A DNA stretch of 64,000 nucleotides from Geothrix rubra (GTDB lineage Bacteria; Acidobacteriota; Holophagae; Holophagales; Holophagaceae). Under the pieces are notes generated by a model, which worked only from the letters and a program-made list of their open reading frames with translations, was not told where the DNA came from and searched no databases. This document shows positions 23,563-32,491 of this stretch, in pieces. The DNA is taken from NCBI RefSeq assembly GCF_030268065.1, contig NZ_BSDD01000001.1:558001-622000 (forward strand). Reading direction: 5' to 3'. The number at the start of each line of letters is the position of its first letter. The first letter of the stretch is position 1. The translations under genes were made by a program, and so were the position numbers.

Positions 23563-25269
23563 ATGACCCCCTGGTCCCAGATCTATACCCCCGTCCTGGG
23601 GAACGTCTTCCTGTCCGCCCTGGTGGCGGCCCTGCCCGTCATCGTGCTGCTGAGTCTGCTGGCTTTCTTCCACGTGAAGGCCCACCTCTCGGCGTTCCTG
23701 GGTCTGCTGGCCGCCCTGTTCGTGGCGGTCCTGGTCTACCACATGCCGCCTTCGCTGGCGGGCATGGCCGCGGTGAACGGCGCCCTCTACGGCCTGCTGC
23801 CCATCGGCTGGATCGTGCTCAACGCGATCTTCGTCTACGACATCTCGGTGAAGTCGGGGGATTTCGAGGTGGTGAAGCACACCATCGCGGGCCTGGCCTC
23901 GGACCGCCGGATCCAGGCGCTCTTCATCGCCTTCGGCTTCGGCGCCTTCCTCGAAGGCGCGGCGGGCTTCGGCACCCCGGTGGCCATCTCCGCGGCCATG
24001 CTCATCGGCCTTGGCTTCGAGCCCCTCCAGGCCGCCGGGCTGGCGCTCATCGGGAACACGGCGCCCGTGGCCTTCGGCGCCCTGGGCACGCCCATCGTCG
24101 TGCTGGCCGCGGTCACCGGCCTTCCCGTCACCGACCTCAGCGCCGCCGCGGGCCGGATCCTCATTCCCTTCTCGCTCATGATCCCCTTCTGGATCATCTG
24201 GGTCATGGCCGGCCGCAAGGCCATGCTGGAGATCTGGCCCGCCTGCCTCACCGCCGGCGCAAGCTTCTCCCTCGTCCAGTTCCTGGTGAGCAACTACCAC
24301 GGACCCTGGGTGGTGAGCATCGCCAGTTCCATCGCCTCCATGCTCTCCCTCGTGGTCCTGCTCCGGTTCTGGCAGCCGAAGACCACCTGGCGCTTCGCCC
24401 ACGAGGACGCGAGCGCGACGGCTGCCCCGAAGCAGGGCCGCAAGGCCGCCCTTCGGGCCTGGATGCCCTGGGTGCTGCTCTCCATCTTCGTGTTCGCCTG
24501 GGGCATGCCCTCCGTGAAGACCGCCCTCAACGGCGGGACCAAGGCCCGCCCGAACCTCCTTTACGGCAAATCCAACCTGGTGTTCGCGGTACCGAAGCTG
24601 AACAACGCCGTCGTCCGCACCCCCCCGGTGGTACCCGCCCCCACGGTGGAGAAGGCCGAGTACACCCTGAACTGGCTCTCCGCCACGGGCACCAGCCTGC
24701 TGCTGGCCGGGCTGCTGGGCGGCCTCTTCCTGGGCTTCGGCCTCGTCGACCTCCTCAAGATCTACTGGAACACCCTGAAGCGGGTGAAGATCTCCCTGCT
24801 CACGATCATGGCCATGCTCGCCCTCGGGTTCACCACCAAGTCCGCAGGTCTGGATGCCACCGTCGGCCTCGCCTTCGCCAGCACCGGCGCCATCTTCCCG
24901 TTCTTCTCGGCCATGCTGGGCTGGCTGGGCGTGGCCCTCACCGGCAGCGACACCTCCGCCAACGTGCTCTTCGGGGGCCTGCAGAAGATCACCGCCCAGC
25001 AGCTGGGCCTGAACCCGGTGCTCACCGCCGCGGCCAACTCCGCCGGCGGCGTCATGGGCAAGATGATCGACGCCCAGAGCATCGTCGTGGCCTCCGTGGC
25101 CACTGAGCAGCAGGGCGAGGAGGGCCGCATCCTGCGCTACGTCTTCCTCCACAGCGTCACCCTGGCGGCCCTGGTGGGCCTGGTCATCTTCCTCTACGCC
25201 AAGGTGCTGCCCGGGCGCATGATGCCGGGGGCCCCGGCCCCGGTCGTGGCCGTCGCGCCGGTGAAGTGA
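23563..25269 (+). CDS. lldP: L-lactate permease
   Basis: Lactate:proton symporter of the LctP family (568 residues, usual 540-570) with about 12-14 hydrophobic helices. Family landmarks are FLEGAAGFGTPVAIS (about 127-141) and the LTGSDTSANVLFGGLQ block (about 465-480). It imports L- and D-lactate, and often glycolate, for the dehydrogenases that follow. ATG at 23563 with CCGGAGG ribosome site upstream. First gene of the lactate operon. Confidence 0.96.
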   Translation: MTPWSQIYTPVLGNVFLSALVAALPVIVLLSLLAFFHVKAHLSAFLGLLAALFVAVLVYHMPPSLAGMAAVNGALYGLLPIGWIVLNAIFVYDISVKSGDFEVVKHTIAGLASDRRIQALFIAFGFGAFLEGAAGFGTPVAISAAMLIGLGFEPLQAAGLALIGNTAPVAFGALGTPIVVLAAVTGLPVTDLSAAAGRILIPFSLMIPFWIIWVMAGRKAMLEIWPACLTAGASFSLVQFLVSNYHGPWVVSIASSIASMLSLVVLLRFWQPKTTWRFAHEDASATAAPKQGRKAALRAWMPWVLLSIFVFAWGMPSVKTALNGGTKARPNLLYGKSNLVFAVPKLNNAVVRTPPVVPAPTVEKAEYTLNWLSATGTSLLLAGLLGGLFLGFGLVDLLKIYWNTLKRVKISLLTIMAMLALGFTTKSAGLDATVGLAFASTGAIFPFFSAMLGWLGVALTGSDTSANVLFGGLQKITAQQLGLNPVLTAAANSAGGVMGKMIDAQSIVVASVATEQQGEEGRILRYVFLHSVTLAALVGLVIFLYAKVLPGRMMPGAPAPVVAVAPVK

Positions 25270-25353
25270 AGGCCTCGTCCGTTTGATGGATCCTGCCGGT
25301 TCCGCCACCCACGGGCGCGGAGCCGGCGCTGGAATGAATCCCGAGGAACGCCC

Positions 25354-28212
25354 ATGCCCGCCACCCCTGACCACCTTTCCCTCCGGGATGCCCTGGCCGC
25401 CATCGTTGGTCCCGATCGCGTCCTCGACCGCCCCGTGGACCTCATCGCCTTCGCCTCCGACGCCAGCTTCTACCGCCTGATCCCCAAGGCCATCGTCTTT
25501 GCGGGCAGCGTCGAGGAGGTCCGGGCCCTCTTCGTCCTGAGCCGGGAGCGGCGGATCCCCATGACCTTCCGGGCCGCCGGCACCAGCCTGTCGGGCCAGG
25601 CCGTCACGGACGGCATCCTGGTGGAGGTGGCCCGGAACTGGCGCGGCATCCAGGTGCTCGACCGCGGCGCCCGGGTGAAGGTCCAGCCCGGCGTCATCGG
25701 GGCCCACGTGAACCACGCCCTGCGCCCCTTCCGGGCGAAAATGGGGCCCGATCCCGCCTCCATCGCCACCTGCACCGTGGGCGGCATCCTCTCCAACAAC
25801 TCCAGCGGCATGTGCTGCGGCGTGGTCCAGAACGCCTACCACACCCTGGAATCGCTCACCTTCGTCCTGCCCTCCGGGACGGTGATCGACACGGCGGCCC
25901 CCGACGCGGACGAGGCCTTCCGGCGGGCGGAGCCGGCCCTGGCCGAGGGCCTGCTGCGGCTCAAGGCCGAGATCGAGGCCAACCGTCCGCTGGCGGAGCG
26001 CATCCGGGCCAAGTATCGGATGAAGAACACCACCGGGTACTCCCTCAACGCCTTCATCGACTTCGACCGGCCCGTCGACATCTTCCGCAACCTGCTGGTG
26101 GGTTCCGAGGGCACCCTGGCCTTCATCGCCGAGGCCGTGCTGACATCCGTGCCAGACCTGCCGGTGAAGGTGACGGGCTTCCTGATCTTCCCCGACCTCC
26201 ACGCGGCCTGCGCCGCCATCGTGCCCCTGCGGGATGCGGGCGCCGCGGCCCTGGAGCTGCTGGACCGGGCCTCGCTCCGCTCCGTGGAGACCCAGGCCGG
26301 CGTCCCTCCCGGCATCAAGGCCCTGCCGGAGGGCGCCGCCGCCCTGCTGGTGGAGTTCCAGGGCGCCGACGAGGGCGCCCGGGCCGACCTGGAGCGCGCC
26401 GCCCTGGCCGCAGCGTCGGGCCTCAAACTCCTGGAGCCGGCCCGCTTCACCCACGATCCGGCGGAGCAGGCCCTCCTGTGGAAGATCCGGTCCGGCACCT
26501 TCCCCTCCGTGGGGGCGGTGCGGAAGCGCGGCACCACCGTGCTCATCGAGGATGTGGCCTTCCCCGTGGAGCATCTCGCGGACGCCGCCGTGGACCTCAC
26601 CCGCCTTTTCGCCAGGCACCGCTACGACGAGGCCATCCTCTTCGGCCACGCCAAGGACGGCAACCTGCACTTCGTCATCACCCAGTCCTTCAGTGATTCC
26701 AGGGAGGTGGAGCGCTACGCGGCCCTCATCGACGACGTGGTGGAGCTGGTCGTGAAGAAGTACGACGGGGCCCTCAAGGCGGAGCATGGCACCGGCCGCA
26801 ACATGGCGCCCTTCGTGGAGGCCGAGTGGGGCCCCGAGGCCAAGGCGGTCATGGAGCGGTTGAAGGCGCTCGTCGATCCCGCCCGCCTGCTGAACCCCGG
26901 AGTGATCCTCAACGCCGATCCCCACTGCCACCTGGCGGACCTGAAGCCCATGCCCGGCGTGGAGGAGGAGGTCGACAAGTGCATCGAGTGCGGGTACTGC
27001 GAGCCCCGGTGCCCCAGCCGCGAGCTCACCCTCACGCCCCGGCAGCGCATCGTCGTGCGCAGGGAGATGGCCCGCCTGGAGGCGAGTCGCGAGAATCCCC
27101 TGCTGCTGGAATCGCTCCGGGGCGCCTTCCCCTACATGGGCGTGGAGACCTGCGCCGTGGACGGTCTCTGCGCCACCGCCTGTCCCGTGGGCATTGACAC
27201 CGGCCAGCTCACCAAGCGCTTCCGCCGGGCCAGCCACAGCCGCCGCGCCCAGAAGCTCGCCCTCTCCGTGGCCCGGCACTTCGCCACCGTGGAGCCGGCC
27301 ATGCGCCTGGCCCTTCGCACCGGCCACGCCGTGCAGAGCCTCTTCGGGCCCCGGGCCATGCCCTTCGTCACCCGCGTGATGAAGGCCTTCGGCGCCTCCC
27401 ACCAGTGGAGCCCCGAGATGCCGAAGCCCGCCAAGGCCCCCCTGCCCCGCACCGCCCCGGAAGGGGCCCAGGCCATCTACTTCCCCGCCTGCATCTCGCG
27501 GATGATGGGCCACCTGCCGGGCGAGCCCGACGAACTCAGCCTCGTGGAGGCCCTGGTGCGGGTGGCTGAGCGGGCCGGCGTCCCCGTCCACATCCCCCTG
27601 GATGTCGAGGGCACCTGCTGCGGCGTCCCCTTCAGCTCCAAGGGCTACGACGAGGCCCACCGGTTCACGGTGAACCGCGCCATCGAGAAGTTCTGGGCCT
27701 GGAGCCGGGAGGGCGCCCTCCCCGTCGTCATGGACACCAGCCCCTGCACCCACGGCATGCTCACCAGCCGGGCCTACCTCACGCCCGAGAACCAGGCGAA
27801 GTTCGACCGGCTGAAGATCCTGGACAGCACCGCCTTCGCCCACGACGTGCTGCTGCCCCGGCTCCAGGTTACGCGGAAGCTGGGATCGGTGGTCCTCCAC
27901 CCGGTGTGTTCCGTCACCAAGATGAACCTCCTGCCCAGGCTGGAGGGCGTCGCCCGGGCCTGCGCCGAGCAGGTGACCGTGCCCCGGGATGCCGGCTGCT
28001 GCGGCTTCGCGGGCGACCGGGGCTTCACCCACCCCGAGCTGACGGCCTCGGCCACGAAGCACGAGGCCCGGGAGGTGAAGGCCGGCCACTTCGACGGCGC
28101 CTTCGCCAGCAGCCGCACCTGCGAGGTGGGCCTCACCCGCTCGACGGGGGAGGTCTATCGTAGCTTCCTGTATCTGCTCGAGTCCGCCACCCGACCGGAG
28201 GCCGCCCAGTGA
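25354..28212 (+). CDS. FAD/Fe-S D-lactate dehydrogenase, fused GlcD-GlcF type
   Basis: A 952-residue respiratory D-2-hydroxyacid dehydrogenase. The FAD_binding_4 domain (about 30-190) holds FRAAGTSLSGQAVTDG. The FAD-oxidase C-terminal domain follows (about 200-540), with FGHAKDGNLHF (about 428-438) and the HGTG motif. Next are two ferredoxin-like clusters (CIECGYCEPRCPS from C543 and CAVDGLCATACP from C600), and a CCG domain (CCGVPF, CCGFAGDRG). This is the Dld-II layout that oxidises D-lactate to pyruvate and passes electrons to quinone. Glycolate oxidase activity cannot be excluded. It starts 84 bp after lldP. Confidence 0.92.
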   Translation: MPATPDHLSLRDALAAIVGPDRVLDRPVDLIAFASDASFYRLIPKAIVFAGSVEEVRALFVLSRERRIPMTFRAAGTSLSGQAVTDGILVEVARNWRGIQVLDRGARVKVQPGVIGAHVNHALRPFRAKMGPDPASIATCTVGGILSNNSSGMCCGVVQNAYHTLESLTFVLPSGTVIDTAAPDADEAFRRAEPALAEGLLRLKAEIEANRPLAERIRAKYRMKNTTGYSLNAFIDFDRPVDIFRNLLVGSEGTLAFIAEAVLTSVPDLPVKVTGFLIFPDLHAACAAIVPLRDAGAAALELLDRASLRSVETQAGVPPGIKALPEGAAALLVEFQGADEGARADLERAALAAASGLKLLEPARFTHDPAEQALLWKIRSGTFPSVGAVRKRGTTVLIEDVAFPVEHLADAAVDLTRLFARHRYDEAILFGHAKDGNLHFVITQSFSDSREVERYAALIDDVVELVVKKYDGALKAEHGTGRNMAPFVEAEWGPEAKAVMERLKALVDPARLLNPGVILNADPHCHLADLKPMPGVEEEVDKCIECGYCEPRCPSRELTLTPRQRIVVRREMARLEASRENPLLLESLRGAFPYMGVETCAVDGLCATACPVGIDTGQLTKRFRRASHSRRAQKLALSVARHFATVEPAMRLALRTGHAVQSLFGPRAMPFVTRVMKAFGASHQWSPEMPKPAKAPLPRTAPEGAQAIYFPACISRMMGHLPGEPDELSLVEALVRVAERAGVPVHIPLDVEGTCCGVPFSSKGYDEAHRFTVNRAIEKFWAWSREGALPVVMDTSPCTHGMLTSRAYLTPENQAKFDRLKILDSTAFAHDVLLPRLQVTRKLGSVVLHPVCSVTKMNLLPRLEGVARACAEQVTVPRDAGCCGFAGDRGFTHPELTASATKHEAREVKAGHFDGAFASSRTCEVGLTRSTGEVYRSFLYLLESATRPEAAQ

Positions 28213-28955
28213 ACGCCCCCAAGCCCACGAAGGCCTACTTCTACGGCACCTGCCTGGTGGACCTCTTCTTCCCGGACGCGGGGATGGCTGGCATCCAGCT
28301 GCTGCAGCGGGCCGGCGTGGAGGTGGTCTTCCCCGAGGGCCAGACCTGCTGCGGCCAGCCCGCCTACAACTGCGGCTTCTTCGAGGAGGCCCGGGCCGTG
28401 GCCCGCACCCAGATCGCCCTCTTCCCGGAGGACCTGCCCGTCATCCTGCCCTCCGGCAGCTGCGCCGGGATGATGAAGCACCACTACCCGGACCTCTTCC
28501 GGGGCCAGCCCGAGGAGGCCGCGGCCCTGGCCTTTAGCGCCCGGGTGTACGAGCTCACCCAGTTCCTCGTGGACGTGCTGGAGGTGCGGCTCGAGGACCT
28601 GGGCCAGCCCGTGAAGGTGACGTGGCACAGCTCCTGCCACGCCCTGCGGGACCTGGGCCTGAAGGGGCAGCCCCAGGCGCTGATCGGCCAACTGGCCCAC
28701 GTCGAGCTGGCGCCCCTGGCCCGGGAGCGGGAGTGCTGCGGCTTCGGGGGCACCTTCTCCGTCCGCCACCCGGAAATTTCCGGCGCCATGTCCTGCGACA
28801 AGGCCGCGGATGCCCTGGCCACGGGCGCCGAGGTGGTGCTCTCCACGGACGGCGGCTGCCTCCTCAACGTGAAGGGCGTGCTGGAGGCCCAGGCCGCGCC
28901 CATGCGGGTCCAGCACATCGCCGAGTTCCTGTGGGAGCGCACCCATGCACGGTGA
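28209..28955 (+). CDS. lutA: L-lactate utilization protein LutA (LldE)
   Basis: CCG-domain subunit of the LutABC L-lactate oxidase (248 residues). It has two cysteine-rich CCG-type repeats: TCCGQPAYN (about 47-55) and ECCGFGGTFS (about 178-187), with HSSCHALRDLG between them. The GTG start at 28209 overlaps the TGA of dld by 4 nt (GTGA). Its stop overlaps the likely start of lutB. It works with LutB and LutC to oxidise L-lactate to pyruvate. Confidence 0.95.
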   Translation: MNAPKPTKAYFYGTCLVDLFFPDAGMAGIQLLQRAGVEVVFPEGQTCCGQPAYNCGFFEEARAVARTQIALFPEDLPVILPSGSCAGMMKHHYPDLFRGQPEEAAALAFSARVYELTQFLVDVLEVRLEDLGQPVKVTWHSSCHALRDLGLKGQPQALIGQLAHVELAPLARERECCGFGGTFSVRHPEISGAMSCDKAADALATGAEVVLSTDGGCLLNVKGVLEAQAAPMRVQHIAEFLWERTHAR

Positions 28956-30477
28956 GACCGACATGAACGAGGGGGGACCGTCCGGCCGCTTCGCGCCCTC
29001 TGCGTCCCCCCTCGTGCACCCCCACGTGGTGACCGAGCGAAGCCCGGCCACCACGTCTGACCTGAGCTTCCGCGCCTCCGCCGCGAAGGCCCTGGGCGAC
29101 GTCCAGCTCCGGGCCAACTTCCGCCGCGCCATGGACGGGCTCATGGCCAAACGGGCTGCGCAATTCCCGGATCCCGGGGACCTCCAGGAGCTCCGTGACC
29201 TGGGCACCGCGGTCCGCGCCCGCAGCCTCCTGCGCCTGCCGGAGCTGCTGGAGCAGCTGGAGGCCAGCTGCTCCCGGAACGGCATCCAGGTCCACTGGGC
29301 GGAGACCTGCGACCAGGCCAATGCCCTCATCCTCGGCCTGCTCCAGGCGAAGGGCGCCACCCGGCTGGTGAAGGGCAAGAGCATGGTCTCCGAGGAGATG
29401 CACCTCAACGCCTTCCTGGAGTCGCACGGCATCGAGTCCCTGGAATCGGACCTGGGCGAGTACATCATCCAGCTCGACCACGAGACGCCCAGCCACATCA
29501 TCATGCCGGCCATCCACAAGAACAAAGGCCAGATCGCCCGGCAGTTCAGCCAGAAGATCAAGGACGCGAAGTACACCGAGGACGTGGACGAGCTCACGGC
29601 CCTGGCCCGCAAGGTGCTGCGCCAGAAGTTCCTGGAGGCCGATGCCGGGCTCTCCGGCGTGAACTTCGCCGTGGCCGAGACCGGGACCCTCTGCCTCGTG
29701 GAGAACGAGGGCAACGGGCGCATGAGCACCCACGTGCCGCCCCTGCACATCGCCGTCATGGGCCTGGAGAAGGTGGTGGCACGGCTCGAGGATGTGGCGC
29801 CCCTCTACGCCCTGCTCACCCGCTCGGCCACGGGCCAGCCCGTCAGCACCTACTTCAACCTCATCAGCGGCCCCCGGGCGGAAGGAGAGAAGGACGGCCC
29901 CCGGGAGGTCCACCTGGTCATCCTGGACAACGGCCGGTCGCGGATCTACGGCGATCCCCAGCTCCAGGCCACGCTCCGCTGCATCCGCTGCGGGGCCTGC
30001 ATGAACCACTGCCCGGTCTACACCCGCGTGGGCGGCCACGCCTACGAGGCGGTCTATCCCGGCCCCATCGGCAAGATCCTCACCCCCCAGATGGAGGGCG
30101 TGGGCCTGCGCCACGACCTCATCCACGGCTCCAGCCTCTGCGGCGCCTGCAGCGAGGTGTGCCCCGTGGAGATCCCCATCCCCGACATCCTCGTGCGCCT
30201 GCGCCGGGAGGCCACCCATGCCGACGCCGGATCGAAGGTGGCCGGCAAGGGGACCGGCCGCACGGCCGCCGAGGACCTGGCCTGGCGGGCCTGGGCCGCC
30301 GTCCTGAAACGGCCCGGCCTCTACCGCTTCTCCGTCTGGTTCGCCACCCGCTTCCGGCGCTTCATCCCGGGCGGACTGCCCCTGCTGAAGGCCTGGACGA
30401 TGTCCCGCACCAAGCCCCTGCCCGCCCCGCGCTCCCTGCAGGAGCGCCTCCGCTCGGAGGGCCTCCCCCGTGTCTGA
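28945..30477 (+). CDS. lutB: L-lactate utilization protein LutB (LldF)
   Basis: Fe-S subunit of LutABC (up to 510 residues). The LUD domain is seen in the first two thirds (KSMVSEEMHLN, AETGTLCLVENEGNGR). Two 4Fe-4S motifs follow, CIRCGACMNHCPVY (from about 351) and CGACSEVCPVEIP (from about 402). A longer C-terminal tail carries an RR/K-rich basic stretch. The ATG at 28945 overlaps lutA by 11 nt; a second ATG at 28963 with GGTGAG a few nt upstream is an equally good or better start and would remove 6 residues. Confidence 0.95.
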   Translation: MHGETDMNEGGPSGRFAPSASPLVHPHVVTERSPATTSDLSFRASAAKALGDVQLRANFRRAMDGLMAKRAAQFPDPGDLQELRDLGTAVRARSLLRLPELLEQLEASCSRNGIQVHWAETCDQANALILGLLQAKGATRLVKGKSMVSEEMHLNAFLESHGIESLESDLGEYIIQLDHETPSHIIMPAIHKNKGQIARQFSQKIKDAKYTEDVDELTALARKVLRQKFLEADAGLSGVNFAVAETGTLCLVENEGNGRMSTHVPPLHIAVMGLEKVVARLEDVAPLYALLTRSATGQPVSTYFNLISGPRAEGEKDGPREVHLVILDNGRSRIYGDPQLQATLRCIRCGACMNHCPVYTRVGGHAYEAVYPGPIGKILTPQMEGVGLRHDLIHGSSLCGACSEVCPVEIPIPDILVRLRREATHADAGSKVAGKGTGRTAAEDLAWRAWAAVLKRPGLYRFSVWFATRFRRFIPGGLPLLKAWTMSRTKPLPAPRSLQERLRSEGLPRV

Positions 30478-31156
30478 CGCCCGACCCGATTCCCGTTCCG
30501 CCATCCTCGCCCGCCTCCGCGCGGCCGGTTCCGGCGGCCCCCTCCCGGACCTGGATACCGCGGTCCTGGAACGTCGCCGCTGGACGCCCGCCGAACGGGT
30601 CCGGCGCCTGCGCCAGGGCATGGAGGCCATCCACGCCGAGTTCCTGGAGGCCCGGCCGGACGATTGGCCCGCGGTCATCCGCGCCTTCTGCGAACGGGAG
30701 GGCCTCCGGACCCTCCTCTTCGGGCCCACCACCGAGGCCGGCCGCCGCCTGGCCGAGGCCATGGCCGGATCGGCCACCACCCTGCGCCCCTACGACGCCC
30801 CCGTGGAGACCTTCAAGGCCGAGCTGTTCCAATCCGTGGACGCCGGGTTCACCACCACCCTGGGTGGCGTGGCCGAGACCGGCGGCCTCCTGCTGGCGCC
30901 CGGACCCCGGGAACCGCGCCTGCTCTCCCTGGTGCCGCCCCTCCACCTCGCCCTGCTGCGGGCCTCCACGATCCACGACACCCTCTGGTCCGCCATCCGG
31001 GCCCTGGGCTGGGGCCAGGCAGCGCCGCAGAACGCCCTGATGATCTCCGGCCCCAGCAAGACCGCCGACATCGAGCAGACCCTCGCCTACGGCGTCCATG
31101 GCCCCAAACGCCTCGTGGTGGCCCTCGTGGACGACCTCCCCGGAAGTCCGAAGTAG
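30470..31156 (+). CDS. lutC: L-lactate utilization protein LutC (LldG)
   Basis: LUD-domain subunit of LutABC (228 residues). TTTLGGVAETGGLLLAPG (about 123-140) and the ISGPSKTADIEQTLAYGVHG block (about 186-205) are the family landmarks. GTG start at 30470 overlaps lutB by 8 nt. It is the last gene of the lactate operon; the tRNA-Met gene begins 36 bp after its stop. Confidence 0.95.
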   Translation: MSDARPDSRSAILARLRAAGSGGPLPDLDTAVLERRRWTPAERVRRLRQGMEAIHAEFLEARPDDWPAVIRAFCEREGLRTLLFGPTTEAGRRLAEAMAGSATTLRPYDAPVETFKAELFQSVDAGFTTTLGGVAETGGLLLAPGPREPRLLSLVPPLHLALLRASTIHDTLWSAIRALGWGQAAPQNALMISGPSKTADIEQTLAYGVHGPKRLVVALVDDLPGSPK

Positions 31157-31192
31157 ACGGAGACCCGCGCCCCCGCTACACTGACCCTTCCC

Positions 31193-31269
31193 GGCTGGGT
31201 AGCTCAGGTGGTTAGAGCGAGGGTCTCATAATCCCTAGGTCGGCAGTTCGAGTCTGCCTCCAGCCACCA
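31193..31269 (+). tRNA. tRNA-Met (CAT), elongator type
   Basis: The cloverleaf has acceptor GGCTGGG/TCCAGCC, anticodon loop with CAT, T-arm GGCAG-TTCGAGT-CTGCC and encoded CCA (31267-31269). Stem sequence resembles elongator tRNA-Met, unlike the tRNA-Ile2 at 21399. A TACACT -10 (31177-31182) with a weak TAGACG -35 (31154-31159, 17-bp spacer) lies just upstream, overlapping the end of lutC. Confidence 0.92.
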
Positions 31270-31276
31270 CCATCCA

Positions 31277-31304
31277 CACCGGAGCCGAGCGCTCCGGTGT
31301 TTTT
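31277..31304 (+). terminator. Rho-independent terminator after tRNA-Met
   Basis: CACCGGAGC-cgagc-GCTCCGGTG forms a 9-bp stem followed by TTTTT. It starts 8 bp after the tRNA CCA. Confidence 0.88.
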
Positions 31305-31493
31305 GTACGCCCACCCCAGCTCACAGACTCGGACTGCCGAGAAGCAGTGGCGGCCCGGTAGCCCGCAGCGAGCAAGGCCCCAGTGGGGCCTGCGCAGCGG
31401 CCGCGGGCGGGGCCAGCCACGCGCCAGTTCGAGTCTGCCTCCTTCGGGTCGCGCGGCCGCGGCCCGAAGTCTTACGTCAGCCACCATTTCAAT

Positions 31494-31519
31494 CACCGGA
31501 GCTCGCGCTCCGGTGTTTT
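31494..31519 (+). terminator. Second copy of the tRNA terminator
   Basis: CACCGGAGC-TCGC-GCTCCGGTG plus TTTT repeats the stem of the terminator at 31277 with a different loop. It follows a CAGCCACCA pseudo-tail of the tRNA. Confidence 0.8.
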
Positions 31520-31719
31520 GCGTACGCCCGGCCGGAGCCGCAGACTCGGACTGCCGAGAAGCAGTGGCGGCCCGGTAGGGGCCAGGTGGGGACGCCCCTG
31601 TGGGGCGTCGGAGCCGTCGGCCCCGGGGCCAGCCACGCGCCAGTTCGAGTCTGCCCCCCTATTCCCCAGGACTTGAAAATCCAAAGCCTCTCCTGATTTC
31701 GGGGCATGGCCGAGGTTAC

Positions 31720-32391
31720 TCAGGTCCGATCGGGAAGGATCAATTCCGGCCCGTCGTTCCGGACATCCCCGACGGCCAGGCTCACCGGATGGGCCGCCAT
31801 CCGTTCCGCAGGGTAGGGCACCAGGAGCGGGGCCAGTTCCCGGGTCTGGGCCGCGGAATCCAGCCAGAGCGGCCAGGCCTCCCGGGGGAGGATGACGGGC
31901 ATCCGGTGGTGGATCCCGGCCATCAGCCCGTTCGGCTCCGTGGTGATGATGCAGGCGCTCACCATGACCTCGCCGTTCGGTCCGTGCCAGTCCTCCATCA
32001 GGCCGGCGAAGGCGAAGGGCGCTCCCGGTTCGGCGGGGTGGATGTAGAAGGGCTGCTTCGCCTTCCCCTCTGCCTTCCACTCGTAGAACCCAGAAGCCGG
32101 CACCAGGCACCGCTTGCGCTTGAAGGCCCCCCGGAAGGTCGGCTTCTCCTCCAGGGTCTCGGCCCGGGCGTTGATGGGCTTGGAGAAGGCGTTCGGATCC
32201 TTCACCCAACCCGGGATCAGGCCCCAGAAGGCCACGTCCGCCACCCGCTGGTCCCGCTCGGGCCGAACGATGACGATGTACTGCCCCGGGGCGATGTTGT
32301 AGCCGCTCCGGATGGCGAAGCCGGGGGGCACCATCCCGAAAGCTGCGGCCAAGGACCTGGCGGTGAACTCGAAGGTGTAGCGGCCGCACAT
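31720..32391 (-). CDS. SRAP-family abasic-site protection protein (YedK/HMCES)
   Basis: A 223-residue SOS-response-associated peptidase fold protein. Catalytic Cys2 follows Met1 (MCGRYTF). The active-site residues expected in the family are present: NIAPG, the NARAE motif, YEW and HHRMPVIL. Family members form a covalent thiazolidine link with abasic sites in single-stranded DNA to shield them. I start at the ATG at 32391 because Cys2 must be exposed by Met removal; upstream frame is noncoding. It is divergent from dinB across 100 bp, fitting a DNA-damage pair. Confidence 0.93.
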   Translation of the reverse strand: MCGRYTFEFTARSLAAAFGMVPPGFAIRSGYNIAPGQYIVIVRPERDQRVADVAFWGLIPGWVKDPNAFSKPINARAETLEEKPTFRGAFKRKRCLVPASGFYEWKAEGKAKQPFYIHPAEPGAPFAFAGLMEDWHGPNGEVMVSACIITTEPNGLMAGIHHRMPVILPREAWPLWLDSAAQTRELAPLLVPYPAERMAAHPVSLAVGDVRNDGPELILPDRT

Positions 32392-32491
32392 GCGCCCAGG
32401 GTAGCGCGGAGCGGCCGGCTGGGATTCCCCCTGGCCTGCCCCGGAGGCTGCCCCACCGGCCCGGAGCCATACTGGGAGACGAGGAACCCCC

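Larger units (their letters stand above)
31270..31660 (+). repeat. Tandem array carrying copies of the tRNA-Met 3' tail and its terminator
   Basis: Two units with a period of about 217 bp follow tRNA-Met. Identical blocks are 38 bp (31324-31361 and 31541-31578) and 31 bp (31409-31439 and 31625-31655). The 31-bp block ends in CAGTTCGAGTCTGCC, the T-arm of the tRNA (31244-31258). The first copied tail continues with TCC, a hairpin insert (about 31441-31476) and then CAGCCACCA before a second terminator. The 38-bp block starts with CAGACTCGGACTGCC, close to the reverse complement of the same T-arm. No gene is present. Confidence 0.8.

Noticed and set aside
23518-28089. A 1523-codon open frame antisense to lldP and dld
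   Set aside because: Composition is shadow-like and the plus strand has well-conserved lactate genes throughout.
31270-31660. CRISPR array after tRNA-Met
   Set aside because: There are only two units, of about 217 bp, with no regular short repeats and spacers.
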